The translations under genes and the position numbers were made by a program. From Anaeramoeba flamelloides (Eukaryota > Metamonada > Anaeramoebidae), in the NCBI GenBank assembly GCA_027625915.1, contig JANTQA010000012.1, positions 15,214,501 through 15,278,500 on the forward strand: a stretch of 64,000 nucleotides of DNA, in the 5' to 3' direction. A model generated the notes under the pieces. That model was not told the DNA's origin and searched no databases. It saw nothing but the letters and a program-made list of their open reading frames with translations. Below, one piece after another: positions 13,401 to 24,642 of the stretch. Numbering within the stretch: the stretch's first letter is position 1; every line of letters begins with the position of its first letter.

Positions 13401-13586
13401 TTTTTGTTCGTGTTTCAAATTTTTTGTTTTTTTATTTTTTGTAATTTCGGATTTTCTTTTTTCTTGTCTTATTTTGGGGGGGTTTGCTTTGTTTCTTGTT
13501 CCCATTCGGCTTGTACGGTTTTGTGTTTCTTCCCGATAATGAGGCGGCAAATTGTTTTGAAGATCTGGTGAAGTAATTTCAATCAT
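10452..13586 (-). CDS. HSA-domain protein, Eaf1/Vid21/p400-like candidate
   Basis: Uninterrupted ORF of 1,044 residues, largely low-complexity Asn/Lys/Glu. The recognisable part is residues ~195-255: SSHWNKQPKWPEP, then INFEIALMAIDFKQERKLKI and AKILSYQAAKYVNLKR. This fits the HSA (helicase-SANT-associated) domain, which binds nuclear actin and actin-related proteins in chromatin remodelling and NuA4-type acetyltransferase complexes. No SNF2 helicase is present, so a scaffold of the Eaf1/Vid21 kind fits better than a Brahma or Swr1 ATPase. A Myb/SANT domain normally follows the HSA in those scaffolds; I see a Trp-rich stretch around residues 590-610 (WKQWTNSVVQEKNNWKEVER) but cannot call it SANT. 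The C-terminal 100 residues are helical and Gln-rich. The start is the only ATG near the 5' end of the open frame. Nuclear location is inferred. Confidence 0.6.
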   Translation of the reverse strand: MIEITSPDLQNNLPPHYREETQNRTSRMGTRNKANPPKIRQEKRKSEITKNKKTKNLKHEQKFSNNKNTYHNQKTNSPNDQSLNEQSHCKFQNKTNKNNQETNFNWQTNIKRYGPIIEVIQNEDEEGDYEEQDLSDTIKIKPIWKSRLNERLPELILETNQNQKKKEKEKRTSTEIRKKAKSFFRILKLDQKESSHWNKQPKWPEPQKNPNKTDVINFEIALMAIDFKQERKLKISIAKILSYQAAKYVNLKRQAQTNNRPNTRHNSVTPRRKRQRNRSFQKSIKDIIETPTLNEHLVMEINIPQISNQNEHECKFLTSPNTILSYNVTDHNFQTKFQIIKNKQQNEIAKTLFGRNYQGTYQKRNISSKLSNNQTNNFPNHHTHYEQKNIRQKNEKLGNNNQRKIKEKEIEIEIEIEKEIKKEKNSKVSNSKVDNSSGLYNNIGEEIICFNNNNLNANENENGNGNEYEMENEKEKEIEFKYENNQMIIENDQNENETHLNHKVIKGKNFYENGDFDLGTNPTLNDENNQIIDEKEKIEKQKNKEYWKQWTNSVVQEKNNWKEVERKKVKNLNSIFFENYSLMSFYLNKQNSNVKNHKSKRDYLNYFTELKLTENEKKNENDLNKNKNVHQHKYNFHNNFNQNDGINFFSNINENNDFLNNNQILFDGFNTNNSNNNINTNGRNDNNNSSISQNNNEVNELNLINWEETIKINTNLTKQYQKKINGLKKFNITTLKNKPLQVEQPKWIETYLNGTNHKKKTNDPHQLSITSFNNFSRNKFNNSGNKIALNLNPNQNTPDQTIQNNNNTKNSNKADGNNMDQINKRIFSIEQIKLQSIISDFHLICWFLCKDLVNLTEQSLSIPFNKLFCNEKQSKDKKKDQEKNMAKDKDHKSKKKKKSNHFIRMKKKYNLIQRTKTENFKSVSPTIDDFASSHLFKFYLIIFLVKNCQPLLKEMLKISKRKILSQKKQVEEINQLIYIYKFPEHFIQQLRNLKIKQQQTNQYINQNLNQILRKRAYQKRDFQEKNTILNASADLKRRKKKLNK

Positions 13587-16570
13587 TCAGTTGAGTGTTA
13601 ATTTTTTGTGAGGTGGTGGGGGTTTAACAATTCTTAGAATCTTACTTTGTGAAGAAAATTTGAGCAAGCTCACGGTGTTTCGATACAAATCTGTAAAATT
13701 CTAATTTGTTTTTTGTATTTTTTCTTTTCAAAAGTGTGAAAAAAAAAATAAATTGTTTGTTCTGGGAATTCAAAAGACTCTATGGAAACAGTTCACTCAT
13801 GTTTCCAAAGAATATCTTAATTTAATTTGATTTCAGTTCAAAATATTTATCTTTATGAGTATTTTTTAACTTTCCAAAATACCTTTCTCTTTTGCAAAAA
13901 TTATTTTGAAAAGTAAATTTCTTTTTTTTCTGTTTTGATTTTTTTATTTTTCCAACTTAAATTCTTGAATTTCCAACTTGAATGTCTAATTTCTTTCAGG
14001 AAGGTTGTTTAAAGAAACTGGTTGCTTTATGTTTTAGGGGTAGGCAATTATTCTCTTATCAAACAAAAAAAATGAAAAAGGAAATAATAATTTTATTATT
14101 TTTCAAATTGTTCGAATCCCATCAATTAAAATAGTAATGATTTCTTAAATACGATAAGTTATTTTTCTGGGATATATCTAATTTAAGATTTTAAGATCAC
14201 TAAAAGATTCAAAAATTATGTATTTTTAATACTGATATTGGAATTGTAGATGGGAAAAATTTTCACTTCATTTTCCAATAACCTTTTTTAATGAGTTCGA
14301 ATGACAAACTGCTTCTTATTGAACTCTATTTATAAAAGAAAAATATGGAAAAGGAAACAAAAATATTTTCCCTATTTAGAATTCAAATACCAGCACTCTC
14401 CTTTTTCTTATGTTCTGATGCTTTATTGTTAAGGGGTTTGAATGTACATGAATTCATCGAAATATAAGTGTGTTATAATTGAAAATAAATGATGTTTGTC
14501 TTGTAGTGTCGAAATGATTCACTAAACAATCTATATTAAATCTTAATGAACTATAAATTATGAGCTTTTTTTAAACAATTAACTAATTAATAAAAAATAT
14601 TTCCAAAAAATAGTTGATAATTATCCAAACTTAAACATCGAACAAAAAAAAAAATGGTACTTTAGTATTATTTAATTTGAGAAACCCCCAAAAGTAAATA
14701 TTTTTTCAATTTTTTACCCTCTTATGATTTAATCAATAATTGTAAATATTTTCAAGACGAAAGAAAGGTTATATTATGTTTCCAATTTTAGGAAACTAGT
14801 TGTAAACTATTTTTCAAAGGTATTAGCTCTTTTAGAATGCCATTGGAACAGATTATGTATGTTTTTATCACTTTTTCTTATTAAAATAAATTTTTTAAGT
14901 TTCCTCTCAAAAGAATTTTTTCTTATTTTGGTAATATTTTTTTTATTTTATATTTATTGTAAATTTCATTTTAGTTTTCTTTTTCTTGTACTATTAATGT
15001 TTTTTTTTATTTATTTTCCCTTTTTAAATAAGTTAAATTGAATATAAAAGATTAGAAAAAATGCCAACATAACTGATGAAAATTTAGACAATTAAATTTC
15101 TTTTAAAAGATTGTAAAATGGGAAATTTATTACTTTTCAAATTTGGTCAAATTTCAAAAGTCGCCAAATTATCAATTCCATTGAAATATTTTATCTATAT
15201 GTATTTAAAACCTCATTTTTGGGTAGGTCCCGATATTTTAGTATAGGCTATAGTACGAAGAGATGGATTTGGATGGTATGTTTTGGAATTTACACTATAT
15301 TATTGAAAAAAAAATAATTAAGAGACAAAATGGACTATTGTAATAGATTTAAAGGGTAAAATTTTCCCATTTAACTTTGATGATTAAAATTGGGTTTCGA
15401 ACTTATTTTTAAAAATATTGAGTAAATGTAATTTCTGTATTTGGATTTCATACAATTTAAGTAATAAAATTCCAAGGATTTTGATTATAAAATTGTTGTT
15501 AAAGAAGTTACAGATGAATTACTGATAGAATGGATACAGAAGGAATCTTTATATTTAAATAGAATAATACTCGGTGGCCATAGTTGGGTATTCTATACGG
15601 GAAAATTATCACATTTTTAAATTATTTTGTATCATGGGGGCACATATTCAACCCATTTCCAAAAAATATAAACCATTTTCTTATCTGTTTTTTTTTTTTT
15701 TTGTTATATTATTGGTTTTTCATTTTTTCTTATCTATTTTTAACTTCTTTATTTTTTTTTTTTTTCAATTCTTTAATTATTTTTTTGATTATTTTTTTCT
15801 TCTATTGTAGAATATTATAATAAGTTTAAAATAAATACAATTATAATATACATCACTATTTGAATTGGTGGTTAAAAATTTATCAACTTGAAAATTCTCC
15901 TTTAACAAATATATTTTCCAAAAACATAATGTATAATGAAAATATTCTGATTTGAAAATTTTGGTGCAATTTTTGTCCTTATCAGTATTTTTGAGGGTGG
16001 TATTGTATTTTTTAAGAATCTTTAACAAAAAATCATTTGGGCCAGATAATAAAACATCTAAATTTTCTCATAATTACTAGACTAACTCTATGAACTTTTC
16101 GTTTTTTAGATATTTCTTAAAAAATATTAAGATTTTTGGAAATTGATTTTAGGTAAAATATTGTTTTACTTGTTTGTTAATGGTTATCTAAATTCTGTGT
16201 TTAAACGAAGATTACTTTTATGACTGGCGATATATTTATTAACTTGAATCATGATCAGTCAAGAGATCTTTTTAAAGTTAAATTTTACCTTTTTTTTTTT
16301 TTTTTAATTTTGTTATTGGGGCAAAAACTTTCTCACAATTCAAATTTGAAAGTTACCTTGAAATGGTTCAAATATCAAAACCCTCTTCCTTTGCTTGTTT
16401 GGAAATATATTTTAAAATATAATAGAGTTTTGGAAACTTGTATTAATATATTTTCAGATTTGGTTGAAAGTAAGTCGGGAAAGTGGTATAAAAATTGATT
16501 TAAAATTTTTATTATTTTGTTCAAGAATTTTGAAAGTTTTTGATCCACAAATCCACAAAAACATATTTTC
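13587..16570. other. Upstream region of the HSA gene and intergenic DNA
   Basis: Apart from the foldback at 14241-14383, nothing is callable. A weak coding-like trace on the plus strand at 15230-15660 is discussed under rejected items. Confidence 0.5.
14241..14383. mobile_element. Short foldback element, family F, copy 1
   Basis: About 140-bp imperfect palindrome; left arm GAATTGTAGATGGGAAAAAT continuing TTTCACTTCATTTTCC, right arm GGAAAAGGAAACAAAAATAT continuing TTTCCC...GAATTC. Related palindromes lie at 17345-17494 and 30289-30448. Confidence 0.6.
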
Positions 16571-16611
16571 CTAATCTAATCTAATCTAATCTAATCTAAT
16601 CTAATCCAATC
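16571..16611. repeat. (CTAAT)n pentanucleotide repeat
   Basis: Seven CTAAT units followed by CCAATCC variants; the opposite strand reads (TTAGA)n. Telomere-like in appearance but not a known telomere unit, and internal. Confidence 0.9.
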
Positions 16612-16890
16612 CACTAAAACACAAAAACAAAAACAAACACAAAAACAATTCATCATAAATTAGATCAAATAAATCAATTACCAATAATTTAAACAATTTG
16701 ATGTTTAACTATAATTATTGAATTATCTTTAAAAAAAACTAATAACCAACAATAATTATAAATTTTAGTTTTATTTCTTTGTTCTTTAATTGAAAAACTT
16801 ACAAACTATTTTTTAGAGCAGTGTATTGGATTCCAACCATCAAATAACAGAAAATTAGGATATTCCTTCCAATACTGGTATATGGCTTTT

Positions 16891-17338
16891 GAGAGAAAAA
16901 TGTTGGACACAAAAAAATGGCAGACACCATTTTTAATTGGGAACATTAAGTAAAATTGAAAATCAAATCCTATTGATAACTAGGTGAATTTTTTATAAAT
17001 CCGGGTTTAAAGGTGTTACAAGTTCATTAATCTGTAATGTATGTAGAATACTCATTTGAATGATTGATAACTAAAGTAGATCATGCTATTTTAATAAAAA
17101 TCCAAGTTTTAGTAAAGTTTACTATTAATTCTGAAAATTGGTATTTTTTAAACTTGCTTTAGATTATAATAGATAATTTTTTGAAAAGGTAGAATTACAT
17201 TAATCGTTATTCTAATAAGTAGATTATTGTTCTTTTCTTTGGTTATTTCACAAACGAATGAAATTAAAAATCATTTTCAGTAATGTTCCCAATAAAATTG
17301 CTGTCCAACAATTTTTCTCTGTCAAACATTTTTCTCTC
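16891..17338. mobile_element. Miniature element family B, copy 1
   Basis: 448 bp bounded by GAGAGAAAAATGTTGGACAC and its inverted counterpart ending TTTTTCTCTC. The inverted repeats are about 60 bp and include the ATTGGGAACATTA / TAATGTTCCCAAT pair. Same length as the copy at 44.1 kb and very similar throughout. No convincing target duplication and no coding sequence. Confidence 0.85.
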
Positions 17339-17344
17339 AACATT

Positions 17345-17494
17345 GAATTCTAAATAGAGAAAAATTTTCACTTTATTTTCAATTGTATTTTAGAAAATGA
17401 GCCACAAATTGCAACCTAATTGTTATAAAACTCTATTTGCAAAAGAAAAATATGGAAAATAAAAGTGAAAATTTTTCCACCTTTCATATTCTAA
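17345..17494. mobile_element. Short foldback element, family F, copy 2
   Basis: About 150-bp palindrome with arms AGAAAAATTTTCACTTTATT and AATAAAAGTGAAAATTTTTC, immediately after the family B element. A small ORF at 17437-17688 overlaps its right arm and is not a gene. Confidence 0.6.
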
Positions 17495-18716
17495 AATCAG
17501 TATTTGGGATTTTCTCAGATTATTTGATCACAGTTATCAATGTAGAACCCAAATTTTCACTACACTTGAGAGAAATAAAATCACAGTTTGTGAAAGGTTT
17601 GCTAAGATACAAAAAAATAGAAGAAAAAACTTTTCACTTCATTTTTACGTTTTTGTTGATTTTTTTCTTATGGAACCTCAGGAAATAGATTGTAAATTGT
17701 GTACTGGATTTTTTTTGTTGGTATTGATTCTTTTTTATTGTAAAATTTGATCCTCGAGGTAAACTAAGAATCTGAAAGGAAATTAATATTTCAGAATAAA
17801 AAAAAGAGAATTAGAAAGGAATATCTTTATCCCTTTAAAGGCAAACACTATTCTAAAAAGAAAATGGGAAAATCTAAGAAGTGGTTGTTGTGTAATTCCA
17901 AAAAAGGATTTCTTAAATAGGAAAGATCAAAGCTCAACTTTTTTGAATCATTTTATTTGTCATCTACTTGTAAATAATTTTTTAGAGGGGAAATACAAAA
18001 TCAAACTCTGTTGATTATTTAGTCGACGGTTTCAAGAAATTGTAAACTTCGGTTTTGAGTCTATAAAGTTAAAACTTGAGGATTTTGGAAAAACTTTTTT
18101 ATTCCCACAATTTTTTAGAGATTTTGTTTTTTTTTTGCTTTATATTTTTTTAATTAAATATATTCTGTTTGCTTGATCACTTGTTGTGTGGTATTTAAAA
18201 AAAAAACTCTTTTCCATGTTTTGACCAGTGAAAATATAACAAATCTTGAATAAAAAAATTTCGAATTTAAAAGAATAAACCCTTCAATTAATATGATTTT
18301 TTTGAAAGTTGAAAGCAGTTTGTGTCTTGTTTTCTTAATTTTTTATTTTTTTTCATTGTTCCTTTCTTAATTTTTTCTTTATTTTTTATTTTTTTTAAAC
18401 TCTTTTGGTTTCATCGATATACAAATGACTGATTTAAAATTTAAGCGATTTAGACACTCAACGTAAACATTAGCCAACTTTTATTTCTTTTCTCTTTCTC
18501 CTTCACAAGAGATAAAAAAAATTGATTTTTGAAAAAACAACAAAAACAGAATCGACACATTCAAATTAAATTGATCAAATTTTTTAGAATAAACAAACAC
18601 ACATAACCTTCTTGGGATTTTAAAATATCTTCCAACAAGTTTTGTTCTGCTCAAGAAATGATCAAAAAAACAATCAATCAATTGATTACTTGACCCACCA
18701 AAAATTCAAAATTAAA
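17495..18716. other. Non-genic AT-rich DNA
   Basis: Minus-strand short ORFs at 18481-18963 overlap the antisense of the unrecognised ORF or are T-rich noise. No repeats recognised. Confidence 0.5.
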
Positions 18717-18919
18717 TCTCTTCTCGTTGTCTCTTTCTTTTCTTTGTTTTTCTTTCAACACCATACACTTACAAAAATAGTGCATTTGTAACGACACTAT
18801 TAAAAGATAATGATGATTTAAAACTAGACAAATCTTTATCTGGAGATCTGTGTGTTGACAAATTGTGTTCTGTGGGAAAGCTTGGTAGATCTCGACACAC
18901 ACATAAATCACAATCGATC

Positions 18920-19291
18920 ATGTATCGAAAAAGAAACGAAACCAAAAGACTTGGCAAACACAAACGAACTAGACAAAGAATAAAAAATAAGACAAATTTT
19001 GAAAAGGTTGCCCTACAGGGGTTGTGCCTCTTGCGTGATCAGCTTTTTTTACCTGATCTATACACACCCCACAATAAGCCAACCATCAAGAAGCAAACAA
19101 GAAAGCGTTCGTATGGCAAAAGAAGCTACAATTTGAGCACCACCAACCAAATAGTACAAACAAAAATTGAATTGGAACTTGAAAAGCCCATCGCCAGAGA
19201 TGGATCCTTTTGCGTTAAGGGATCCAAGAAAGGAATGTTTGCATCCCCTTCAACGTACCCACTTCTTAAAAATCTCAAACAACAAAATTAA
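18920..19291 (+). CDS. Unrecognised basic protein, possibly the last exon of a longer gene
   Basis: The only plus-strand ORF here with non-repetitive composition. From the first in-frame ATG (18920) it encodes about 123 residues: a very basic start (MYRKRNETKRLGKHKRTRQR), a central segment with VALQGLCLLRDQLFLPDLY, a second basic patch (KKQTRKRSYGKRSYN) and a Ser/Pro/Leu-rich end. The frame stays open upstream to about 18717 without another ATG. A pyrimidine-rich stretch followed by AAAATAG at about 18774-18781 could be a splice acceptor, which would add about 45 residues (SAFVTTLLKDNDD...). Local GC is higher than in the surroundings. I recognise no family; the basic patches suggest RNA or DNA binding, but that is only inference. 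Confidence 0.45.
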   Translation: MYRKRNETKRLGKHKRTRQRIKNKTNFEKVALQGLCLLRDQLFLPDLYTPHNKPTIKKQTRKRSYGKRSYNLSTTNQIVQTKIELELEKPIARDGSFCVKGSKKGMFASPSTYPLLKNLKQQN

Positions 19292-19670
19292 TTCATAAAA
19301 TTTTTTTTTTTTTTCTTTGTTTTTTTCTTATTTTTTTTATCATAAAATTTCTTTTTTTAGATTTATAAATTTTGAATTTTAATTTACAAATAAAAACCTT
19401 TACAGTTTAATCACTGTGATAAAAATAGTATTTTTTTTTTTTGTTATTTTTTTTTTTTTTTTTCAAAAATAATTTTTTTGAAAAGAGAAGAAAAAAAAAT
19501 TAAGAAGGCTCAAAAATTGAAAGTTGAAAATACACTAATTTAGATGGAAGAGATTCCTGACAAAGGCCGATCTTTCAAAAATGTTTTTCAAATGACAAAC
19601 AACAGTTTTTTTTATTTCTCTTTGTTCGATAGAAACATTTCTATCGAAAATTAAAAAAAGTTTTAAAAGT
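19292..19670. other. Region after the unrecognised ORF
   Basis: T-rich runs and one perfect short hairpin, TTCGATAGAAA with TTTCTATCGAA (19625-19648). Its role is unknown. Confidence 0.5.
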
Positions 19671-20692
19671 TTAAGGGGTTAGCCTTTAACACAGAGAGAA
19701 ACATAAATTTTAAAGTGTGTTGTTATTGGGCACAAATTGCAGTGAAACCCAGAGTTCAAATGTTTCTAAAAAATCTTTTAGTCAAGAAGTGATATTTGGA
19801 GATCTCATCAATTAAAAAAGATCAGTCGTTTTTGTAATAAAAATCAATCTTTTAGAAAACAATCGCCATGGATTTCAAGACAAATTTAATTCTTGTGTAA
19901 TCAAGGTTCAGGTTTTTTTGTTGAGTAAGATCTTTCTGAAGGGATTAGCGTCACCATAGATTTCTTGACAATCAAAGTATGTTGTAATTGGGTGTAAAAG
20001 GTATTAGTGAACCAAGGCTCAAATAGCTCTAAAAAATCTATTATAAATCTTATTGCACAATAAATTATTACATTTTTTATTAATGATAACTATTAAAAAA
20101 GTTTCATTTTGGAAAAAAAATTTTAAATTCCTTTTCCAAATCTATAAAAAGAAATCCAAAATACAGTATTCTGTTATTTAATAATTTAGATTTAGAACTT
20201 CCAAAAGTCACTATTTTTATAATTTTTGAATTTCAAAGATTAACTCAATAATGATCAACATAAAAGCACAAATAATGATTAGTTTTGTTTTTTTTTGATA
20301 AAGATATTTGTAACATCAATATATTTACATGATTTGAGAAATAATTTGTCAAAAAAATTAATTCATTAATTATTTAATTTTTAAAAAAAAACAAATTTTT
20401 TCGTAAGTAATCTACATTTCGCCACAAATTTAAGAAAGATATTTTGTAACTTTGTAGTCTGAATATTGATAATTCAACCTTTAAATTTGTGACGAAATGC
20501 AGATTTTATTCTGAGATTGCTGGAGTTTTTTACTAATACAAGGATCATTTTTAATTGATGAGATCAACAAATATTACTACTTAACTAATCGATTTTTTAG
20601 AGACATTTGAGCACTGTAGCACTAATGTGGTTAGGCCCAATAACAACATACTTTGTTCATAGGCCTCTCCTTGGTAGACGTTAATCCCTTAA
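19671..20692. mobile_element. 1.0-kb element with long inverted arms and an extra direct arm
   Basis: Ends TTAAGGGGTTA and TTAATCCCTTAA. The arms match over about 170 bp (TGTTGTTATTGGGC, CTCAAATG[TC]CTCTAAAAAATC, GATCTCATCAATTAAAAA). A third, directly repeated version of the left arm lies at about 19936-20060, and a small palindrome (TCTACATTTCGCCACAAATT, mirrored) at 20411-20503. No ORF. Confidence 0.72.
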
Positions 20693-21133
20693 ATTTTGCT
20701 TAAAATGAAGATTACATTGATCAAAATAATATATTCACAACAACAATTTTCCGGTTTTCAAAATAAAATCCCTAATTTTTTTTTATTCTTGTTCCAATCA
20801 ACATTGGATTTACTACCAATTAGTATACCTAAGTTCAAATCAATTTTGAAAGTAAACCTCTTTATATATACAAGTAAAATTTAAATTAGGAAAGCAATTT
20901 ATTCCAATTTTTTTCTTATTATTCTCAATTTTTTGTGAAATTTTTTGTTTTTTTTTGAGAAATTTTCTATAATTAACTCTTTTTTTTGAGATAAATTTTT
21001 TAATTTGATCCTTCATTTTGAGAATTTCTTTTTAAATAATATAACTTTAAGAAATCAATGCTATACCCACTTCGGGTTTTTTTGTTGGTTTCTTTGATAG
21101 ATTGACAATGGACCTCATATAACAAAAAACACA

Positions 21134-21245
21134 TGTTTTTTTTATTATTATTTAGGGAATTAGGTAAATAATGCTCTAAATGCCCCATTACTTAAATTTC
21201 CCCAAAGGAAGTTTAAGCATAAAATCATAGATTTCACGATTATTC
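21134..21245 (-). mobile_element. Short degraded LINE 3' end
   Basis: The minus strand matches the last ~100 bp of the LINE fragment at 2537-2952 (shared AATCGTGAAATCTATGATTT and the lines after it) and ends in an AATAATAATAAAAAAAA tail. The C-terminal reading frame is disrupted here, unlike the copy at 2.5 kb. This is an older, more truncated member of the same LINE family. I could not find a clean target-site duplication. Confidence 0.7.
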
Positions 21246-21672
21246 AGGAGAAACATAAACAAAACAGTTTATGAGGTTTAAAAAGCAAAAGCTAAAAATT
21301 GAAAATTAAAAATGACAAAGAAAAAAACAATAGAAATTTAAAAATTGTTTAAAAGGAGCAATTGGCAAAAAATCAAAAAAACACCCAACCAATTTTATAT
21401 TTAATTCAAGGCCCCCAAAACAACAATCATGATACTTTTCACCGACTTAATAATTTGATAATTGATCACGAATGTTTATTTGGAGATTGTTATTTTAATT
21501 ATTGTTATTTCTTTCTTTTTTTTTTTTAGCTCTGATTTGCTTTAAAAAAAGGTAATTTTTAACCTTTGATTTTTTGTTTTTATTTTCAAGTTAATCAAAC
21601 TTTTGCATTTGAGTGCCACAATATTAAAAAGTAACGACTTGATCTTTATACCCCATGAATCATTTTCCTAAT

Positions 21673-21872
21673 ACTTTGAGTTCCGCTTTTAAGATAGAAA
21701 CTTTGAACGAAATTTAAGGCCCAAAAAAAAATCTCAAATTAATGCACAAAATTTACATTCTAGTAAAATAAATTGTATAAAAAAAAATTATAAAAAATGT
21801 GCTTTAATTTGAGATTTTTTATCTACCATAAATTTCGTTGAAAGTTTGTGTCCTAAAAACGGAACGAACTTT
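21673..21872. mobile_element. Degenerate family A element, copy 7
   Basis: About 200 bp recognisable as family A (GAAATTTAAGGC, TCTCAAATTAATGCACAAAA and their mirrored forms) but with many substitutions, including the termini. Clearly older than the other six copies. Confidence 0.75.
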
Positions 21873-21897
21873 ATAAAAAAAATTTGACCCGAGGAAA

Positions 21898-21990
21898 AAT
21901 GGAAAAAAATAAAAAACACACTTTTTATTTTGAAGCACATATTAAACTTTTCTGCATGCATTATTTTGACAAAAACAGAAAATAAAAAAG
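21898..21990. mobile_element. Family E element, terminal fragment
   Basis: The reverse complement (GTCAAAATAATGCATGCAGA, AAGTTTAATATGTGCTTC) matches the left end of family E at 43893. Only this end is recognisable. Confidence 0.5.
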
Positions 21991-22257
21991 TTGATTTTTA
22001 AAAAAAAAATTCTTTTGAGAGGATATATAAGACACCCAAAATCTTAATATGCAACACAAATACCACCACTTGAATTTTGATTCAGGCGAAAAAAACTTTT
22101 TATTTACAAATTAAAAGTGATTTTTTTACATAATAATATTAGTTTTCGATTTTATTTTTATTCTTATCTCATACCCCCACTTTCTACGCCAATAAAAATA
22201 ATACTTATGAAATCATTTATACTCTTATTTTTTTTTAATTTAAACTAAACCCTTTTT

Positions 22258-22400
22258 CAGTCAAAGGGGCCCGGTTTTATTGAAGAAATGGAAGACATTA
22301 TATGAGTTTAATTCATTACTCTTATCAAACTAAAATTTTCAATTTTTAGATCAAAATCATTTTTTCTCATTTTGTAAAATTTTGTTTTATTTGATTTTTG

Positions 22401-22454
<54 letters not shown>

Positions 22455-22803
22455 TAAATTTTAAAAAAAAAAAATGTTTGAAAAATGAAATAAACATTAA
22501 GAAAAGTTAAGCTTTGTATGTTCTTTTAAAATTCATACATTTACAAGTAAAAAATCTTATTATCAACGATTTTAATTTCCGAAAGAAATTGAGAATTTTG
22601 CACGAGACGTTCCAATGAATGGGCCCAAAAAATTTTTTAACATTTTTTTTTTTTTTGAAATTTATGGTTTGTTCAGGGGTTTCTTTTATAATTATGGACT
22701 CTTATATGAAGTTTATTATTTCTTGTATTTCTAAACAATCTAAGTGTGGTTGATTCTTAAAAATAAAGTGACTTTTTCATTTTTGGCTGGGCCACTTTGA
22801 GTG
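22258..22803. mobile_element. Miniature element family C, copy 1
   Basis: 546 bp between CAGTCAAAGGGGCCC and the inverted GGGCCACTTTGAGTG. CAG ends suggest Tc1/mariner affinity. Contains a 48-base poly-T run (22402-22449). No coding sequence. Confidence 0.65.
22402..22449. repeat. Poly-T run of 48
   Basis: Longest homopolymer in the window, inside the family C element; its true length is doubtful. Confidence 0.95.
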
Positions 22804-24642
22804 AAATGCACTTTTGTTATTTAAACTTTTCAACTTATAAATCAAAAATAACAAATAATTTCAGTATATAGTAACACTTATTCTTTATTACTACGTTATG
22901 GTTAATGGTGCTTTAGAATCTAATGAAAAAACCCCTAATTAAAAATAAATAAACAAAAAATTAACTAAATTATTTAGAGAAAAGATTAGAAACACCTTAA
23001 CCAAAAACAAAAGATACTACTTTTATTATTAAAGAAAATTCAATTTGAAATCCATTATTTAATTTTTTCTACTAGTTTTTTCTTTTTGATTTTTTTTTGG
23101 AATTGTTTTGAATGAGATAAATCTTTAATAAATAGTATTTTTTGAAACATTAACACTCTAGGAATTACTATCAAATTGCAGAAATTCTTTCTGAAAAGAG
23201 AAGGAAAAAAGTTAAAAACAAATTGAACAATTTACTAACTTGCCAATGAATGTAACCGTGTTATTTGACAATTTTCTTCATCATTTAAAGGACTAATTAA
23301 TTACTTTCAAAAAATTCAATAAAAATAGATAGTTTGAGAAAAATTATAATATATCCTTTTTAAAAGTTGGTATTATTTGAGAGTTATTTAAAAAATGATT
23401 TTTGGAAATGAAACGAATATATATCTGGTTTTTTTCAGATTAATGATTAGAAAAAATGAATTATTTATAATTCAATGTTATTTTTTCTTGAATAAAAAAA
23501 CCCCTTTTTCAACTAAAAAAAAAAAAAAAAAAAATAGATTATTAGTTGAGTAAATAGTAACAAAAAGGGCTTACAAACTTTTAAATCTCAAAAATGTCAT
23601 CCCAAAAACCCAAAAAATTAAAAATTGATAATTGAAGAAAAAAATTATAAATCTATTTTATTTGTTTAAATATAATTTAAAAATAAATTATCTTCGTATT
23701 TTTATTGAATTTTATGATGGATGCATAAATTACAAATATATATGCATTTTTTCTTATAATCATTTTTAGAAATATTTTGATCAAAACAATTTGAAAAATT
23801 CCCGAATAAAAATCGATTTAATTTGTAATTTTATATTACTTCATTATATATGAACATCCACGGTGTGAATTTTTGAAATAGGAATTTAAACCGATATGTA
23901 TAAGCAATACATTTATTTGAAAATATTATAAAAAGAAAAAAATAACAAAAATTTTCAACAATAATCACTGTTTTAAAGTATAATAATTTAATAAATCATA
24001 TAAATCACAAAAAAAGTTTTTAAAAGTATGTAGAAAAAATATTCACACGTTTGATTTATATTTTCAGAGAAGAAAACTACCAATTTCTTCTGTTAGGAAA
24101 ATTTAATCATAGGTTTTTTTCAACTTGTAAAGGAAAAAAAATATTAAATCAAATCACAGATGAGATCTTCTCCAATATTAATTAAAAAAAAAAATATACT
24201 TAGAAAAATCTTAGACAAACATAATTAGAAATATTTTTTTCCAAATCAAGTAAAATCGTCTTAATAAACCAATGAAATTATATTTCATTTAATAAACAAT
24301 AATAGATAGTATTTTTATAAATTTAAAGACTTTCATTGAAATATGTTTAATACAAATTAAATAAACTAAATTCACTCTTATTTTTTATATTGTATTATAT
24401 TCATACCCAATTACAAAAAATTATGGCTCACCTGATATTATTAATTTAATATATATATATTTATATATTTATATATATTGAGTCATTAACAATTAATTAT
24501 TAAATCTGATAAATAATTTACCTTTAAATTATTATAGACATAAAAAAGACAAATATTGAGAAAATTATCAAAATATTTTATTTTAGATATTTTTATTTAA
24601 TTATTAATCCATAGATGGATATTAATAAACAAACTTTGTTTC
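22804..24642. other. Non-genic AT-rich DNA
   Basis: No ORF over 60 codons, no matched repeats, scattered poly-A runs. Confidence 0.6.

Noticed and set aside
14095-14130. GTTCGAATCCC-like sequence resembling a tRNA T-loop
   Set aside because: No acceptor, D or anticodon stems can be formed around it; a chance match.
15230-15660. Coding-like plus-strand words (VRRDGFGWYVLEFT, then KEVTDELLIEWIQKESLYL) reminiscent of a DDE transposase
   Set aside because: Only two short stretches with stops between them and no clear catalytic residues; too weak to call a transposase relic.
16220-16498. 92-codon plus-strand ORF
   Set aside because: Contains a poly-T-derived Phe run, matches no family I know, and has no conserved extension.
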